The notes beneath the pieces are model-generated. The model was not told the origin of the DNA and did no database searches. It saw nothing but the letters and a program-made list of their open reading frames with translations. The translations under genes were made by a program, and so were the position numbers. From positions 1 through 13,035 of the forward strand of contig CALBUZ010000055.1 of NCBI GenBank assembly GCA_937969105.1: a DNA stretch of 13,035 nucleotides, given 5' to 3'. Of this stretch, positions 1 through 7,213 are shown in pieces. This stretch comes from an uncultured Collinsella sp. Lineage in GTDB: Bacteria; Actinomycetota; Coriobacteriia; Coriobacteriales; Coriobacteriaceae. Every line of letters begins with the position of its first letter. Within the stretch, counting starts at the first letter, position 1.

Positions 1-78
1 GGCTGTGGTGTTGTATCCGAGAACCATATCGATGCTGGCCGAGTAGCGTTTATTGGTGGAGGCGTTGTCGCTATATGG
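1..78 (-). other. Sequence unrelated to dpaL; possible minus-strand coding fragment
   Basis: None of the three plus-strand frames here resembles the part of diaminopropionate ammonia-lyase that should precede TDGNHG. The frame continuous with the lyase gives a Cys/Trp/Arg-rich, non-protein-like peptide. The minus strand has one open frame across the stretch (78 down to 1), reading NASTNKRYSASIDMVLGY in its middle. By my count 18 of 26 of its codons end in G or C, as in real genes of this window, against 10 of 26 for the plus-strand frame starting at position 1. I infer a fragment of another gene, of unknown family, running off the left edge. The stretch is short, so confidence is low. Confidence 0.25.
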
Positions 79-932
79 CCACCGACGGCAACCATGGCCG
101 CGGCGTGGCATGGGCTGCCAACAAGCTGGGCCAGAAGGCCGTCGTGCACATGCCCAAGGGTTCCACCAAGCCCCGCTTCGATAACATCGCTGCCGAGGGC
201 GCCACGGTGACCATCGAAGAGGTCAACTACGACGAGTGCGTGCGCATGGCCGCCGCCGAGGCCGACGCCTGCGAGCGCGGCGTTATCGTTCAGGACACCG
301 CCTGGGAGGGCTACGAGAAGATCCCGTCTTGGATCATGGAGGGCTACGGCACCATGGCTTCCGAGGCTGCCGAGCAGCTGCGCGAGATGGCCATCAACCG
401 CCCGACGCACGTCTTTGTCCAGGCTGGCGTAGGCTCGCTGGCCGGCGCCGTGGTGGGCTACTTCACCAACCTGTATCCCGATAACCCGCCCACCTTTGTC
501 GTGGTCGAGTGCGCTCCGGCCGCCTGCCTGTACAAGGGCGCTGCCGCCGGCGACGGCGATCCGCGAATCGTGGACGGCGACATGCCCTCCATCATGGCCG
601 GCCTGTGCTGTGGCGAGCCCAACATCCTGGGCTGGGATATCCTGCGCAACCACACCACCGCTTTCGTGTCCTGCCCCGACTGGGTCACTGCTCGCGGCAT
701 GCGCACCCTGGGCGCCCCCGAGAAGGGCGACCCGCGCGTCATCTCCGGCGAGTCCGGCGCGGTGACCACCGGCCTGGTCGAGACCCTCATGCTCGATCCC
801 GAGTACGCCGAGCTCAAAGAGCTCATCGGCCTGGACAAGACGAGCTCCGTGCTCTGCTTCTCCACCGAGGGCGACACCGATCCGGATCAGTACCGTCGCA
901 TCGTCTGGGAGGGCGAGTACCCCACCTGTTAG
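75..932 (+). CDS. dpaL: Diaminopropionate ammonia-lyase, N-terminally truncated
   Basis: PLP enzyme (E. coli YgeX) that converts D- or L-2,3-diaminopropionate to pyruvate and two ammonia. The match is collinear from TDGNHGRGVAW to the stop. Visible are the TDGNHG Asp (residue 4; D120 in the enterobacterial enzyme) and VQDTAWEGY (residues 72-80) with the second catalytic Asp. Also present are the glycine-rich phosphate-binding loop QAGVGSLAG (116-124), a GEP segment, SGESGAV and a C-terminal STEGDTD. The family is about 400 residues, so roughly the first 115-120 are missing, including the Schiff-base lysine in the KRFGLNAFK-type motif. Bases 1-74 do not encode them, so the ATG at 75 is only the first in-frame ATG and has no Shine-Dalgarno. 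Either this is a genuine pseudogene or inverted allele, or the window edge is an assembly junction. As it stands the product could not be active. Its place before ygeY and ygeW fits the known cluster. Confidence 0.88.
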   Translation: MATDGNHGRGVAWAANKLGQKAVVHMPKGSTKPRFDNIAAEGATVTIEEVNYDECVRMAAAEADACERGVIVQDTAWEGYEKIPSWIMEGYGTMASEAAEQLREMAINRPTHVFVQAGVGSLAGAVVGYFTNLYPDNPPTFVVVECAPAACLYKGAAAGDGDPRIVDGDMPSIMAGLCCGEPNILGWDILRNHTTAFVSCPDWVTARGMRTLGAPEKGDPRVISGESGAVTTGLVETLMLDPEYAELKELIGLDKTSSVLCFSTEGDTDPDQYRRIVWEGEYPTC

Positions 933-942
933 CAGGCCTGAC

Positions 943-1066
943 CTGTCCGGGTGGCGGAGCATATATTTGCTCCCTGCTCGGACAGTCCTGCTCGCACGGA
1001 GAGCACATTAAGTGCTCTCCGGCTCGTGCGGAACTCGCGACGGAGCAAACATATGCTCCGCCACCC
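943..1066. repeat. Nested palindromic element between dpaL and ygeY
   Basis: Outer 25-nt arms at 949-973 and 1042-1066 are inverted copies with one mismatch. Each arm is itself a small hairpin of the form GGAGCA-N6-TGCTCC (956-973 and 1042-1059). Between them lies a 9-bp inverted repeat, GGAGAGCAC (998-1006) and GTGCTCTCC (1012-1020), with a 5-nt loop. A further 7-bp pair, CTGTCCG (943-949) and CGGACAG (979-985), just overlaps the outer left arm. The stretch starts 10 bases after the dpaL stop and lacks a T-run, so it is not a textbook terminator. It may be a dispersed palindromic element or a structured RNA. Confidence 0.75.
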
Positions 1067-1133
1067 TACGTTTACTTGCTTGCCGGGTGCTCGACCTCAC
1101 GCTGCTTGGCACAAGTGATCTATTTGAAATATC

Positions 1134-1145
1134 TACCTGTAGGTA
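1134..1145. promoter_or_regulatory. Small inverted repeat, possible operator of ygeY
   Basis: TACCT-GT-AGGTA is a 5-bp inverted repeat with a 2-nt centre, 9 bases before the ygeY Shine-Dalgarno. A weak promoter-like TTGGCA lies at 1106-1111, with TATCTA at 1130-1135 after an 18-nt spacer overlapping the repeat. It could be an operator or chance. I know of no assigned regulator. Confidence 0.25.
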
Positions 1146-1154
1146 AACCCTTGT

Positions 1155-1161
1155 AGAAAGG
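1155..1161 (+). promoter_or_regulatory. Ribosome binding site deciding the ygeY start
   Basis: AGAAAGG sits 9 bases before the ATG at 1171. The in-frame TTG at 1162 directly abuts it and is too close to be used, so 1171 is the start. Confidence 0.75.
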
Positions 1162-1170
1162 TTGACTGTT

Positions 1171-2556
1171 ATGACTAAGGAACTCGATTTCGAGGCAATT
1201 AAAAACGCTGCTGAGTCCCATCGTGCTGATATGACTCGCTTCCTGCGCGCTATGATCTCCCATCCCTCTGAGTCCTGCGAGGAGGGCGAGGTTGTCGCCT
1301 GCATCAAGGCCGAGATGGAGAGCCTTGGCTATGACGAGGTCAAGGTCGACGGCCTGGGCAACGTTATGGGCTTTATGGGCGAGGGCGACAAGATTATCGC
1401 CATCGACTCCCACATCGACACCGTCGGCATCGGCAACATCGATAACTGGGATGCCGATCCCTATGAGGGCTACGAGACCGACGAGATCATCTACGGCCGT
1501 GGTGGCTCCGACCAGGAGGGTGGCATGGCTTCTGCTACCTACGCTGCCAAGATGATGAAGGACATGGGCCTCATCCCCGAGGGCTACAAGATCATGGTCG
1601 TCGGCACCGTCCAGGAAGAGGACTGCGACGGCATGTGCTGGCAGTACATCTACAACAAGGACGGCATTAAACCCGAGTTCGTCATTTCCACCGAGCCCAC
1701 CGACGGCGGCATCTATCGCGGTCATCGCGGCCGCATGGAGATCCGCGTCGACGTTCACGGCACCTCCTGCCACGGCTCCGCTCCCGACCGCGGCGACAAC
1801 GCCATCTACAAGATGGCCGACATCATCGCCGACGTCCGCGCCCTCAACAACAACGGCTGCGACGAGTCGACCGACATCAAGGGCCTCGTCAAGATGCTCG
1901 ACCCCAAGTACAACCCCGAGCACTTCGAGGATGCCCGCTTCCTGGGCCGCGGCACCTGCACCGTCAGCCAGATCTTCTACACCAGCCCCAGCCGCTGCGC
2001 CGTGGCCGATTCCTGCGCCATCTCCATCGACCGTCGCATGACCGCCGGTGAGACCTGGGAGTCCTGCCTGGACGAGATCCGCAACCTGCCGGCCGCCAAG
2101 AAGTACGGCGACGACGTGAAGGTCTCCATGTACATGTACGACCGTCCGTCCTGGACCGGCGAGGTCTACGAGACCGAGGCTTACTTCCCCACGTGGATCA
2201 ACAAGGAGACCGCTCCGCACGTCAAGGCCCTCGTCGACGCCCACAAGGCCATGTTTGGTGACGAGCGCATCGGCTGCGAGCCCAGCATGGACAAGCGCAC
2301 CGGTCGCCCGCTGTGCGACAAGTGGACCTTCTCCACGAACTGCGTCTCCATCCAGGGCCGCTACGGCATCCCCTGCGTGGGCTTTGGCCCGGGTGCCGAG
2401 TCTCAGGCTCACGCTCCCAACGAGGTCACCTACAAGGACGACCTGGTCACCGCTGCCGCCATGTACGTGGCTGCTCTGAACCTCTACGATCCGAGCCAGG
2501 CCGATGGCGACGCCACCGTGTTCCGCGCCGGTCTGACCAACAACAAGATCGATTAG
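1171..2556 (+). CDS. ygeY: YgeY-family M20 metallohydrolase (selenium-metabolism linked)
   Basis: Cytoplasmic zinc-dependent hydrolase of the M20/ArgE-DapE type, 461 residues, complete. The dinuclear metal site is visible: H81 and D83 in DSHIDT, D114 in GGSDQEGG, the catalytic EE pair at 149-150 (VQEED), E175 in STEPT, and H414 in ESQAHAPNE. The family follows the selenium-dependent molybdenum hydroxylase system and is usually next to ygeX and ygeW. Its substrate is not firmly known. By context it would release a diaminopropionate-type product from a ring-opening intermediate for DpaL, which is inference. It is separated from dpaL by a palindromic spacer and from ygeW by 201 bp, so it may be transcribed on its own or with both. 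Family assignment is firm. Confidence 0.93.
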   Translation: MTKELDFEAIKNAAESHRADMTRFLRAMISHPSESCEEGEVVACIKAEMESLGYDEVKVDGLGNVMGFMGEGDKIIAIDSHIDTVGIGNIDNWDADPYEGYETDEIIYGRGGSDQEGGMASATYAAKMMKDMGLIPEGYKIMVVGTVQEEDCDGMCWQYIYNKDGIKPEFVISTEPTDGGIYRGHRGRMEIRVDVHGTSCHGSAPDRGDNAIYKMADIIADVRALNNNGCDESTDIKGLVKMLDPKYNPEHFEDARFLGRGTCTVSQIFYTSPSRCAVADSCAISIDRRMTAGETWESCLDEIRNLPAAKKYGDDVKVSMYMYDRPSWTGEVYETEAYFPTWINKETAPHVKALVDAHKAMFGDERIGCEPSMDKRTGRPLCDKWTFSTNCVSIQGRYGIPCVGFGPGAESQAHAPNEVTYKDDLVTAAAMYVAALNLYDPSQADGDATVFRAGLTNNKID

Positions 2557-2579
2557 TCCCATTCCTCGATTTTGTTGAG

Positions 2580-2602
2580 CCGGGGGCCGCTCGTGTCCCC
2601 GG
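2580..2602 (+). terminator. GC-rich hairpin after ygeY (weak terminator candidate)
   Basis: CCGGGG (2580-2585) pairs with CCCCGG (2597-2602) around an 11-nt loop, 24 bases after the ygeY stop. A second CCCC/GGGG pairing follows within 2605-2622. There is no T-run, so termination or transcript-end protection is only possible. Confidence 0.3.
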
Positions 2603-2611
2603 TACCCCCTG

Positions 2612-2639
2612 TTGACTTGGGGCCCGCGGTCGTTATCTC
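2612..2639 (+). promoter_or_regulatory. Possible ygeW promoter
   Basis: TTGACT (2612-2617) is a good -35 box. TATCTC (2634-2639) after 16 bases is a poor -10. It lies in the 201-bp gap between ygeY and ygeW, about 120 bases before the ygeW start, leaving room for a leader. The call rests almost wholly on the -35. Confidence 0.25.
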
Positions 2640-2743
2640 CCATGCTTCCTCAACGGTAGCGGGTCCTCGTCATGGTGCTCTGCATGTTCTAGCCACACGC
2701 GCATGCCGGAGCACATCTACTCATTGCGATCGTTTCATCTTTA

Positions 2744-2750
2744 GAAAGGA
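2744..2750 (+). promoter_or_regulatory. Ribosome binding site deciding the ygeW start
   Basis: GAAAGGA lies 7 bases before the ATG at 2758. The open frame continues upstream to 2572, but that part has no homology and no such site. Confidence 0.8.
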
Positions 2751-2757
2751 CATTTCC

Positions 2758-3960
2758 ATGGACGCCAAGTTTACCGAGCTCGTCGAGCAGCTGAACGGCC
2801 TCGATTTTAAGGGTATGTACGGCAGCGACTTCCTGCACACCTGGGACAAGACCACCGATGAGCTCAAGGCGCTCTACATCGTCGCCGACGCTCTGCGCGA
2901 GCTGCGCGAGAACAACGTTTCGTCCAAGATCTTCGATTCGGGTCTTGCCGTCTCCCTGTTCCGCGACAACTCCACTCGTACGCGCTTCTCCTTCTCTAAG
3001 GCCGCCAACCTGCTCGGCCTTGAGCTGCAGGACCTGGACGAGAAGAAGTCCCAGATCGCTCACGGCGAGACCGTCCGCGAGACCGCTACCATGATTTCCT
3101 TCATGGCCGACGTCATCGGCATCCGCGACGACATGTACATCGGCAAGGGCGACGCCTACATGGCCGAGGTCTCCGAGTCTGTCCAACAGGCTTACGAGGA
3201 CGGCGTTCTGGATCACCGTCCCACGCTCATCTCCCTGCAGTCCGACTCCGATCACCCCACGCAGTCCTCTGCCGACATGCTCTACCTCATCAACGAGTTT
3301 GGCGGCCTCGAGAACCTCAAGGGCAAGAAGGTTGCCGTTACCTGGGCCTATTCTCCCTCGTACGGAAAGCCGCTGTCCTGCCCGCAGTCGCTGATCAGCC
3401 TGCTGCCCCGTTTTGGCATGGACGTCACCCTGGCTCACCCCGAGGGCTACGACCTCATGCCCGAGGTCGTCGAGCGCGCCAAGACCTATGCCGCCGAGTC
3501 CGGCACCACCTTTAAGCAGGTCAACACCATGGCCGAGGCCTTCGAGGGCGCCGACATCGTGATCCCCAAGAGCTGGGCTCCGTTTGCCGCCATGGAGAAG
3601 CGCACCAACCTGTACGCCGAGGGCGACGACGCCGGCATCGCAGCGCTCGAGAAGGAGCTGCTCGCTCAGAACGCTACGCATCAGGATTGGTGCTCCACGA
3701 CCGAGCTCATGGAGAAGACTGCCAACGGCCAGGACACCATCTTTATGCACCCGCTGCCCGCCGACATCTCCGGTGTCTCCTGCGAGCACGGCGAGGTCAA
3801 CGCCGACGTCTTCGACATGCACCGCGTGGGCATGTACAAGGAGGCCAGCTACAAGCCGTACGCCATCGCAGCCATGATGTTCCTGCAGAAGGTTGCCGAT
3901 CCCGCCGCTACCCTCAAGGCCCTCGACGAGCGCAACACCGCCCGTTGGTTCCAGGCCTAA
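2758..3960 (+). CDS. ygeW: Knotted carbamoyltransferase YgeW
   Basis: Member of the aspartate/ornithine carbamoyltransferase superfamily with a knotted C-terminal domain, 400 residues against about 396 in E. coli. The carbamoyl-phosphate motif STRTR is at 72-76 within FRDNSTRTRFSF, and HPLP at 331-334 within HPLPADISG. The stretches KSQIAHGETVRETA, WAYSPSYGKPL and PKSWAPFAAMEKRT are close to the E. coli protein by my recollection of it. The physiological acceptor is unknown. In a degradative cluster it is expected to run backwards, phosphorolysing a carbamoylated intermediate (for example an N-carbamoyl or oxamate-like compound) to carbamoyl phosphate. arcC starts 14 bases after the stop, which supports handing carbamoyl phosphate to carbamate kinase. 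Confidence 0.95.
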   Translation: MDAKFTELVEQLNGLDFKGMYGSDFLHTWDKTTDELKALYIVADALRELRENNVSSKIFDSGLAVSLFRDNSTRTRFSFSKAANLLGLELQDLDEKKSQIAHGETVRETATMISFMADVIGIRDDMYIGKGDAYMAEVSESVQQAYEDGVLDHRPTLISLQSDSDHPTQSSADMLYLINEFGGLENLKGKKVAVTWAYSPSYGKPLSCPQSLISLLPRFGMDVTLAHPEGYDLMPEVVERAKTYAAESGTTFKQVNTMAEAFEGADIVIPKSWAPFAAMEKRTNLYAEGDDAGIAALEKELLAQNATHQDWCSTTELMEKTANGQDTIFMHPLPADISGVSCEHGEVNADVFDMHRVGMYKEASYKPYAIAAMMFLQKVADPAATLKALDERNTARWFQA

Positions 3961-3974
3961 AGCTGGGCTGAGAA

Positions 3975-4925
3975 ATGGCTAAGCGTATCGTTGTCGCCTT
4001 GGGCGGAAACGCCCTCGGTGCCAACCTTCCCGAGCAGATGGAGGCCGTCAAGACGACTTCCAAGGCTATCGTCGACCTGATCGAGGAGGGCAACGAGGTC
4101 GTCGTTGTGCACGGCAACGGTCCCCAGGTGGGCATGATCGCCAACGCGATGGCTGAGCTCACGCGCTCTAATCCTCAGAAGTACGTTCCCTGCCCCTTGT
4201 CCGTTTGCGGCGCCATGAGCCAGGGCTACATTGGCTATGACCTGCAAAATGCGCTGCGCGAGGAAATGCTCGACCGCAATATCGACAAGGGTGTCGCGAC
4301 CGTGCTCACCCAGGTCGAGGTTGCGGCGGACGACCCGGCCTTTGCCGACCCGGTCAAGCCGATCGGTCCGTGGATGAGCGAGGCCGAGGCCAAGGAGCTG
4401 GAGGCCGATCGCGGCTATCAGTTCATCCACGACGAGAAGCAGGGCTTCCGTCGCGTGGTTGCCTCGCCCAAGCCCGTGAACATCGTCGAGCTCGACACCA
4501 TTAAGTCGCTCGTCGAGTCCAACCATGTGGTGATCTCCTGCGGCGGTGGCGGCATTCCCGTCACCAAGTCCCAGGGCAACCACCTTAAGGGCGCTGCCGC
4601 CGTCATCGATAAGGACTTTGCGGCCGAGAAGCTCGCCGAACAGCTCAATGCCGATGCCCTGGTTATCCTGACGGCCGTGGAGAAGGTTGCCATTGGCTTT
4701 GGCACCGACCACGAGCAGTGGCTCGACACGTTGACCGCGGCTGACGTAAAGCGTCTGTCCGAGGCCAACGAGTTCGGTCGCGGCTCCATGCTGCCCAAGG
4801 TTCAGGCCGCCTCGACGTTTGCCGAGAGCAAGCCGGGCCGCACGGCGCTCATCACGCTGCTCGAGAAGGCGCGCGATGGCCTTGCCGGCAAGACCGGTAC
4901 CACGTTTACCGGCGACGCTGAGTAG
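3975..4925 (+). CDS. arcC: Carbamate kinase
   Basis: Converts carbamoyl phosphate and ADP to carbamate (then ammonia and CO2) and ATP. The 316-residue length is typical. The amino-acid-kinase fold shows VALGGNALG (7-15), HGNGPQVG (46-53), the glycine-rich SCGGGGIPV in the middle, and VIDKDFAAEKLA followed by LVILTAVEKV in the nucleotide-binding half. The start follows ygeW by 14 bases with only a weak purine run, suggesting translational coupling. In E. coli the equivalent cluster gene is yqeA. No arginine deiminase or ornithine carbamoyltransferase is present, so its partner here is ygeW rather than the arginine deiminase pathway. It ends the ygeY-ygeW-arcC group before a likely terminator. 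Confidence 0.96.
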   Translation: MAKRIVVALGGNALGANLPEQMEAVKTTSKAIVDLIEEGNEVVVVHGNGPQVGMIANAMAELTRSNPQKYVPCPLSVCGAMSQGYIGYDLQNALREEMLDRNIDKGVATVLTQVEVAADDPAFADPVKPIGPWMSEAEAKELEADRGYQFIHDEKQGFRRVVASPKPVNIVELDTIKSLVESNHVVISCGGGGIPVTKSQGNHLKGAAAVIDKDFAAEKLAEQLNADALVILTAVEKVAIGFGTDHEQWLDTLTAADVKRLSEANEFGRGSMLPKVQAASTFAESKPGRTALITLLEKARDGLAGKTGTTFTGDAE

Positions 4926-4943
4926 GCATATCTGCACCATTGA

Positions 4944-4977
4944 GGAGGGTGCCCTGCGTCGCGGGGTGCCCTCCTTT
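4944..4977 (+). terminator. Rho-independent terminator candidate after arcC
   Basis: GGAGGGTGCCC (4944-4954) pairs with GGGTGCCCTCC (4964-4974), an 11-bp stem with two G-T wobbles and a 9-nt loop. A short TTT follows at 4975-4977. The stem is strong and begins 18 bases after the arcC stop, but the T-run is short. Confidence 0.5.
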
Positions 4978-5085
4978 GTGCTATGGGGAGCCAAGGGGCG
5001 TTCGCTGGAAAACGAGTGCGTGCCTGTTCCGACGGAGTGCGAGCTTGGTATGGTGGGTATAGCAACTATGGTGTTCAAGGCAGCC

Positions 5086-5093
5086 AGGGGAGG
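5086..5093 (+). promoter_or_regulatory. Ribosome binding site deciding the mocA start
   Basis: AGGGGAGG lies 9 bases before the ATG at 5103. The frame stays open upstream to 4983, but nucleotidyltransferase homology begins exactly at MKLGCVIMASGEGKRFG, so 5103 is the start. Confidence 0.85.
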
Positions 5094-5102
5094 TTTGCGG
5101 AG

Positions 5103-5717
5103 ATGAAACTCGGTTGCGTGATTATGGCCTCGGGCGAGGGCAAGCGATTTGGCTCCAACAAGATGCTCGCCGATATCTATGGCGAGCCGCTGATTGCCCG
5201 GACCATCGATTCGGTTCCCCGGAGCTTTGACGTCGTGGTTTCGACACGTTGGCCCAAGGTCGCCCAGATTTGCGAGGACAAGCATTGTTCGTGCGTGCTG
5301 CACGATGGCGAGCTGCGCAGCGAAAGCGTCCGTGCGGGCCTTTCGTGGGGAGTCGAACGCAACTGGAAAGGTTGCCTCTTTTTGCCGGGCGACCAGCCGC
5401 TCGTGAGTTCGGATTCTTTTGATGCCATGGTTCGTGCATTTGACGAGCGTGGCCGCAAGCATCCGGTGCGTCTTGCGTGCAACGGTGAGCCTTCGAGCCC
5501 AGTGCTCTTTCCGGCGGAACTGTTCGATGCACTTATGTGTCTTGAGGGCAAGGACGGCGGCGGTTCGATCCTCAAAGGCCGTACCGATGTGGTGCTGGTC
5601 GAGGCGCGTGCCTACGAGCTGTGGGACGTCGATACCACCAAGGGACAGCGACGCATAACGGAGCATATCGCCGCCTGCTCGTATTTTGATCGCGTGGCCA
5701 ACAGCATCAATCAATAA
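5103..5717 (+). CDS. mocA: Molybdenum cofactor nucleotidyltransferase (MocA-like)
   Basis: MobA-like NTP transferase of 204 residues, related to E. coli MocA/YgfJ, which joins CMP to molybdopterin to give the cytosine dinucleotide form used by xanthine-dehydrogenase-type enzymes. The nucleotide-binding signature MASGEGKRFGSNKML spans residues 8-22, LPGDQPLV (94-101) carries the metal-binding D97, and GEPSSPVLF follows in the second half. CMP rather than GMP specificity is inferred from its neighbours. The stop codon overlaps the ribosome site of hyuA, so the two are co-translated. The 177-bp upstream gap with a terminator-like stem suggests its own promoter, but I see no convincing -35/-10 pair there. 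Confidence 0.88.
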   Translation: MKLGCVIMASGEGKRFGSNKMLADIYGEPLIARTIDSVPRSFDVVVSTRWPKVAQICEDKHCSCVLHDGELRSESVRAGLSWGVERNWKGCLFLPGDQPLVSSDSFDAMVRAFDERGRKHPVRLACNGEPSSPVLFPAELFDALMCLEGKDGGGSILKGRTDVVLVEARAYELWDVDTTKGQRRITEHIAACSYFDRVANSINQ

Positions 5718-5726
5718 GGAGCAATT

Positions 5727-7094
5727 ATGATCATCATAAAAAACGGCGCGCTCGTGACGCCACAGGGGCTTCGCCGCGCCGATCTTGCCATGGATGGCGA
5801 TAAGATTGTGCGGATTGCCGCGGCGATTGAGCCGGCCGAGGGCGATACCGTCGAGGACGCCGCGGGCTGCTGGGTGTTTCCCGGCTTTATCGACGGCCAC
5901 ACGCACATGCAGTGCTGGACCGGCATGGATTGGACAGCCGATAGCTTTGAGACCGGCACGCGCGCGGCTGCCTGCGGCGGCACGACGACCATCGTGGACT
6001 ACGCGACGGCCGATCGCGGCGTGACCATGCCCGATGCCTTGGCCGAGTGGCATCGCCGCGCCGACGGAACCTGCACGGCCAACTACGCCTTTCATATGGC
6101 ACTCGCCGAGTGGAACGAGCGCAACCGCGCCGACCTTTCGGCCATGCGCGAGGCGGGCGTATCGTCGTTCAAGACCTACTTTGCCTACGACCACCTGCGC
6201 CTGGACGATGCCGAGACGCTCGAGGTGCTCGAGGAGCTCAAGCGTATTAGCGGTGTCCTGTGCGTGCATTGCGAGAATGGCACGTTGGTGAATGAACTGC
6301 AGAAGCGCGTGTTTGAGCAGGGTATCCACGGGCCCGAGGGCCACGCGCTTAGCCGTCCGGACGTGTGCGAGGCCGAGGCAGTGAGCCGTCTGCTATATCT
6401 GGCGCACCTGGCCGGCGACGCACCGGTCAACGTGGTGCACCTTTCGACCAAGCTGGGGCTCGAGGCCGTCCGTGCCGCCAAGGCGCGCGGGCAGAAGAAT
6501 ATCTATGTCGAGACCTGCCCTCAGTATCTGATGCTCGACGATACTTGCTACTTGGAGCAGGGTGAGGACGGCTTTGCGGGTGCCAAGTATGTGATGAGCC
6601 CGCCGCTGCGCCATGCGGGTGACCGTGCGGCACTGCGCGAGGCACTTGTGGCCGGCGAGATCGATACGATTGCGACCGACCACTGCAGCTTTAACCTGCA
6701 CGGGCAAAAGGACCGTGGGCGCGACGATTTCCGCGCGATTCCCAACGGCGGGCCCGGCGTGGAGCATCGTCCCGTCGCGATTGCAACGAGCTTTGAAGGG
6801 CAACTGGGCCCCGAGGATCTCTGCCGCTTGATGAGCGAGAACCCGGCGCGCGTCTTTGGCATGTATCCGCGCAAGGGCTGTCTTGCCGAGGGTGCCGATG
6901 CCGACGTGTGCGTGTGGGATCCCCAGGCGCGCTGGACCATTCGCGCGGCGACGCAGCATCAGGCCGTGGACTACACGCCGCTCGAGGGCTTTGAGGCGCA
7001 CGGCCGCGCCAAGGCTGTGTTTGTGAACGGCGTGCTGGCTGCGCGCGACGGCGAGCCCACTGGAGCCCAACCCGGCCGCTACGTCCCCCGCTAG
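5727..7094 (+). CDS. hyuA: Dihydropyrimidinase / D-hydantoinase family amidohydrolase
   Basis: Zinc amidohydrolase opening cyclic ureides or amides; E. coli counterpart HyuA/YgeZ (461 residues, here 455). The full binuclear metal set is present: H58 and H60 in DGHTH, the carbamylated lysine K149 in SSFKTYF, H181 in VHCEN, H238 in VHLS and D318 in ATDHC. GTRAAACGGTTT, HALSRPDVCEAEA and VETCPQYL also match the family. AAGGAG at 5716-5721 overlaps the mocA stop and lies 5 bases before the ATG. Expected role: ring opening of a purine- or hydantoin-derived intermediate, feeding YgeY, YgeW and DpaL; the true substrate is unknown. Related enzymes include allantoinase and dihydroorotase, but the E. 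coli HyuA match is better. Confidence 0.93.
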   Translation: MIIIKNGALVTPQGLRRADLAMDGDKIVRIAAAIEPAEGDTVEDAAGCWVFPGFIDGHTHMQCWTGMDWTADSFETGTRAAACGGTTTIVDYATADRGVTMPDALAEWHRRADGTCTANYAFHMALAEWNERNRADLSAMREAGVSSFKTYFAYDHLRLDDAETLEVLEELKRISGVLCVHCENGTLVNELQKRVFEQGIHGPEGHALSRPDVCEAEAVSRLLYLAHLAGDAPVNVVHLSTKLGLEAVRAAKARGQKNIYVETCPQYLMLDDTCYLEQGEDGFAGAKYVMSPPLRHAGDRAALREALVAGEIDTIATDHCSFNLHGQKDRGRDDFRAIPNGGPGVEHRPVAIATSFEGQLGPEDLCRLMSENPARVFGMYPRKGCLAEGADADVCVWDPQARWTIRAATQHQAVDYTPLEGFEAHGRAKAVFVNGVLAARDGEPTGAQPGRYVPR

Positions 7095-7121
7095 CAGGAA
7101 GATCACCGGATTCCCCTCCGC

Positions 7122-7188
7122 AGTTGCGGTGGAATAGTTCCTGTTTAGCCGCCAAATAGGCCGTTTCAGGAACTATTTCACCGCAACT
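7122..7188. repeat. Dispersed hairpin, copy 1 (between hyuA and yqeC)
   Basis: Inverted arms of 22 nt at 7122-7143 and 7167-7188 with one mismatch, beginning AGTTGCGGTGGAATAG on the left, around a 23-nt spacer. It begins 28 bases after the hyuA stop and ends 25 bases from the convergent yqeC stop, so it could act as a two-way terminator or transcript-end stabiliser. The outer arm matches two further copies in this window. Confidence 0.85.
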
Positions 7189-7213
7189 TATAGGTCTGCT
7201 GGGGCAGCGCCGG

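Noticed and set aside
943..1066. Ordinary rho-independent terminator of dpaL
   Set aside because: Stems are present but no T-run follows any of them, and the nesting is far more elaborate than a terminator needs.
1120..2643. A 507-codon minus-strand frame opposite ygeY
   Set aside because: Same antisense effect; the product is a low-complexity Val/Asp/Gly/His-rich sequence.
2689..3822. A 377-codon minus-strand frame opposite ygeW
   Set aside because: Antisense shadow of a firmly identified gene, with no ribosome site or recognisable domain.
4983..5102. A 40-residue N-terminal extension of mocA
   Set aside because: The extension has no homology and no ribosome site, while a strong AGGGGAGG precedes the ATG at 5103, where the nucleotide-binding motif begins.
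3957..6344. A 795-codon open frame on the minus strand
   Set aside because: It lies antisense to arcC, mocA and part of hyuA, all with clear homology. Strong G/C bias at third codon positions suppresses stops in that antisense frame. Its peptide is His/Gly/Leu-rich and resembles no family.
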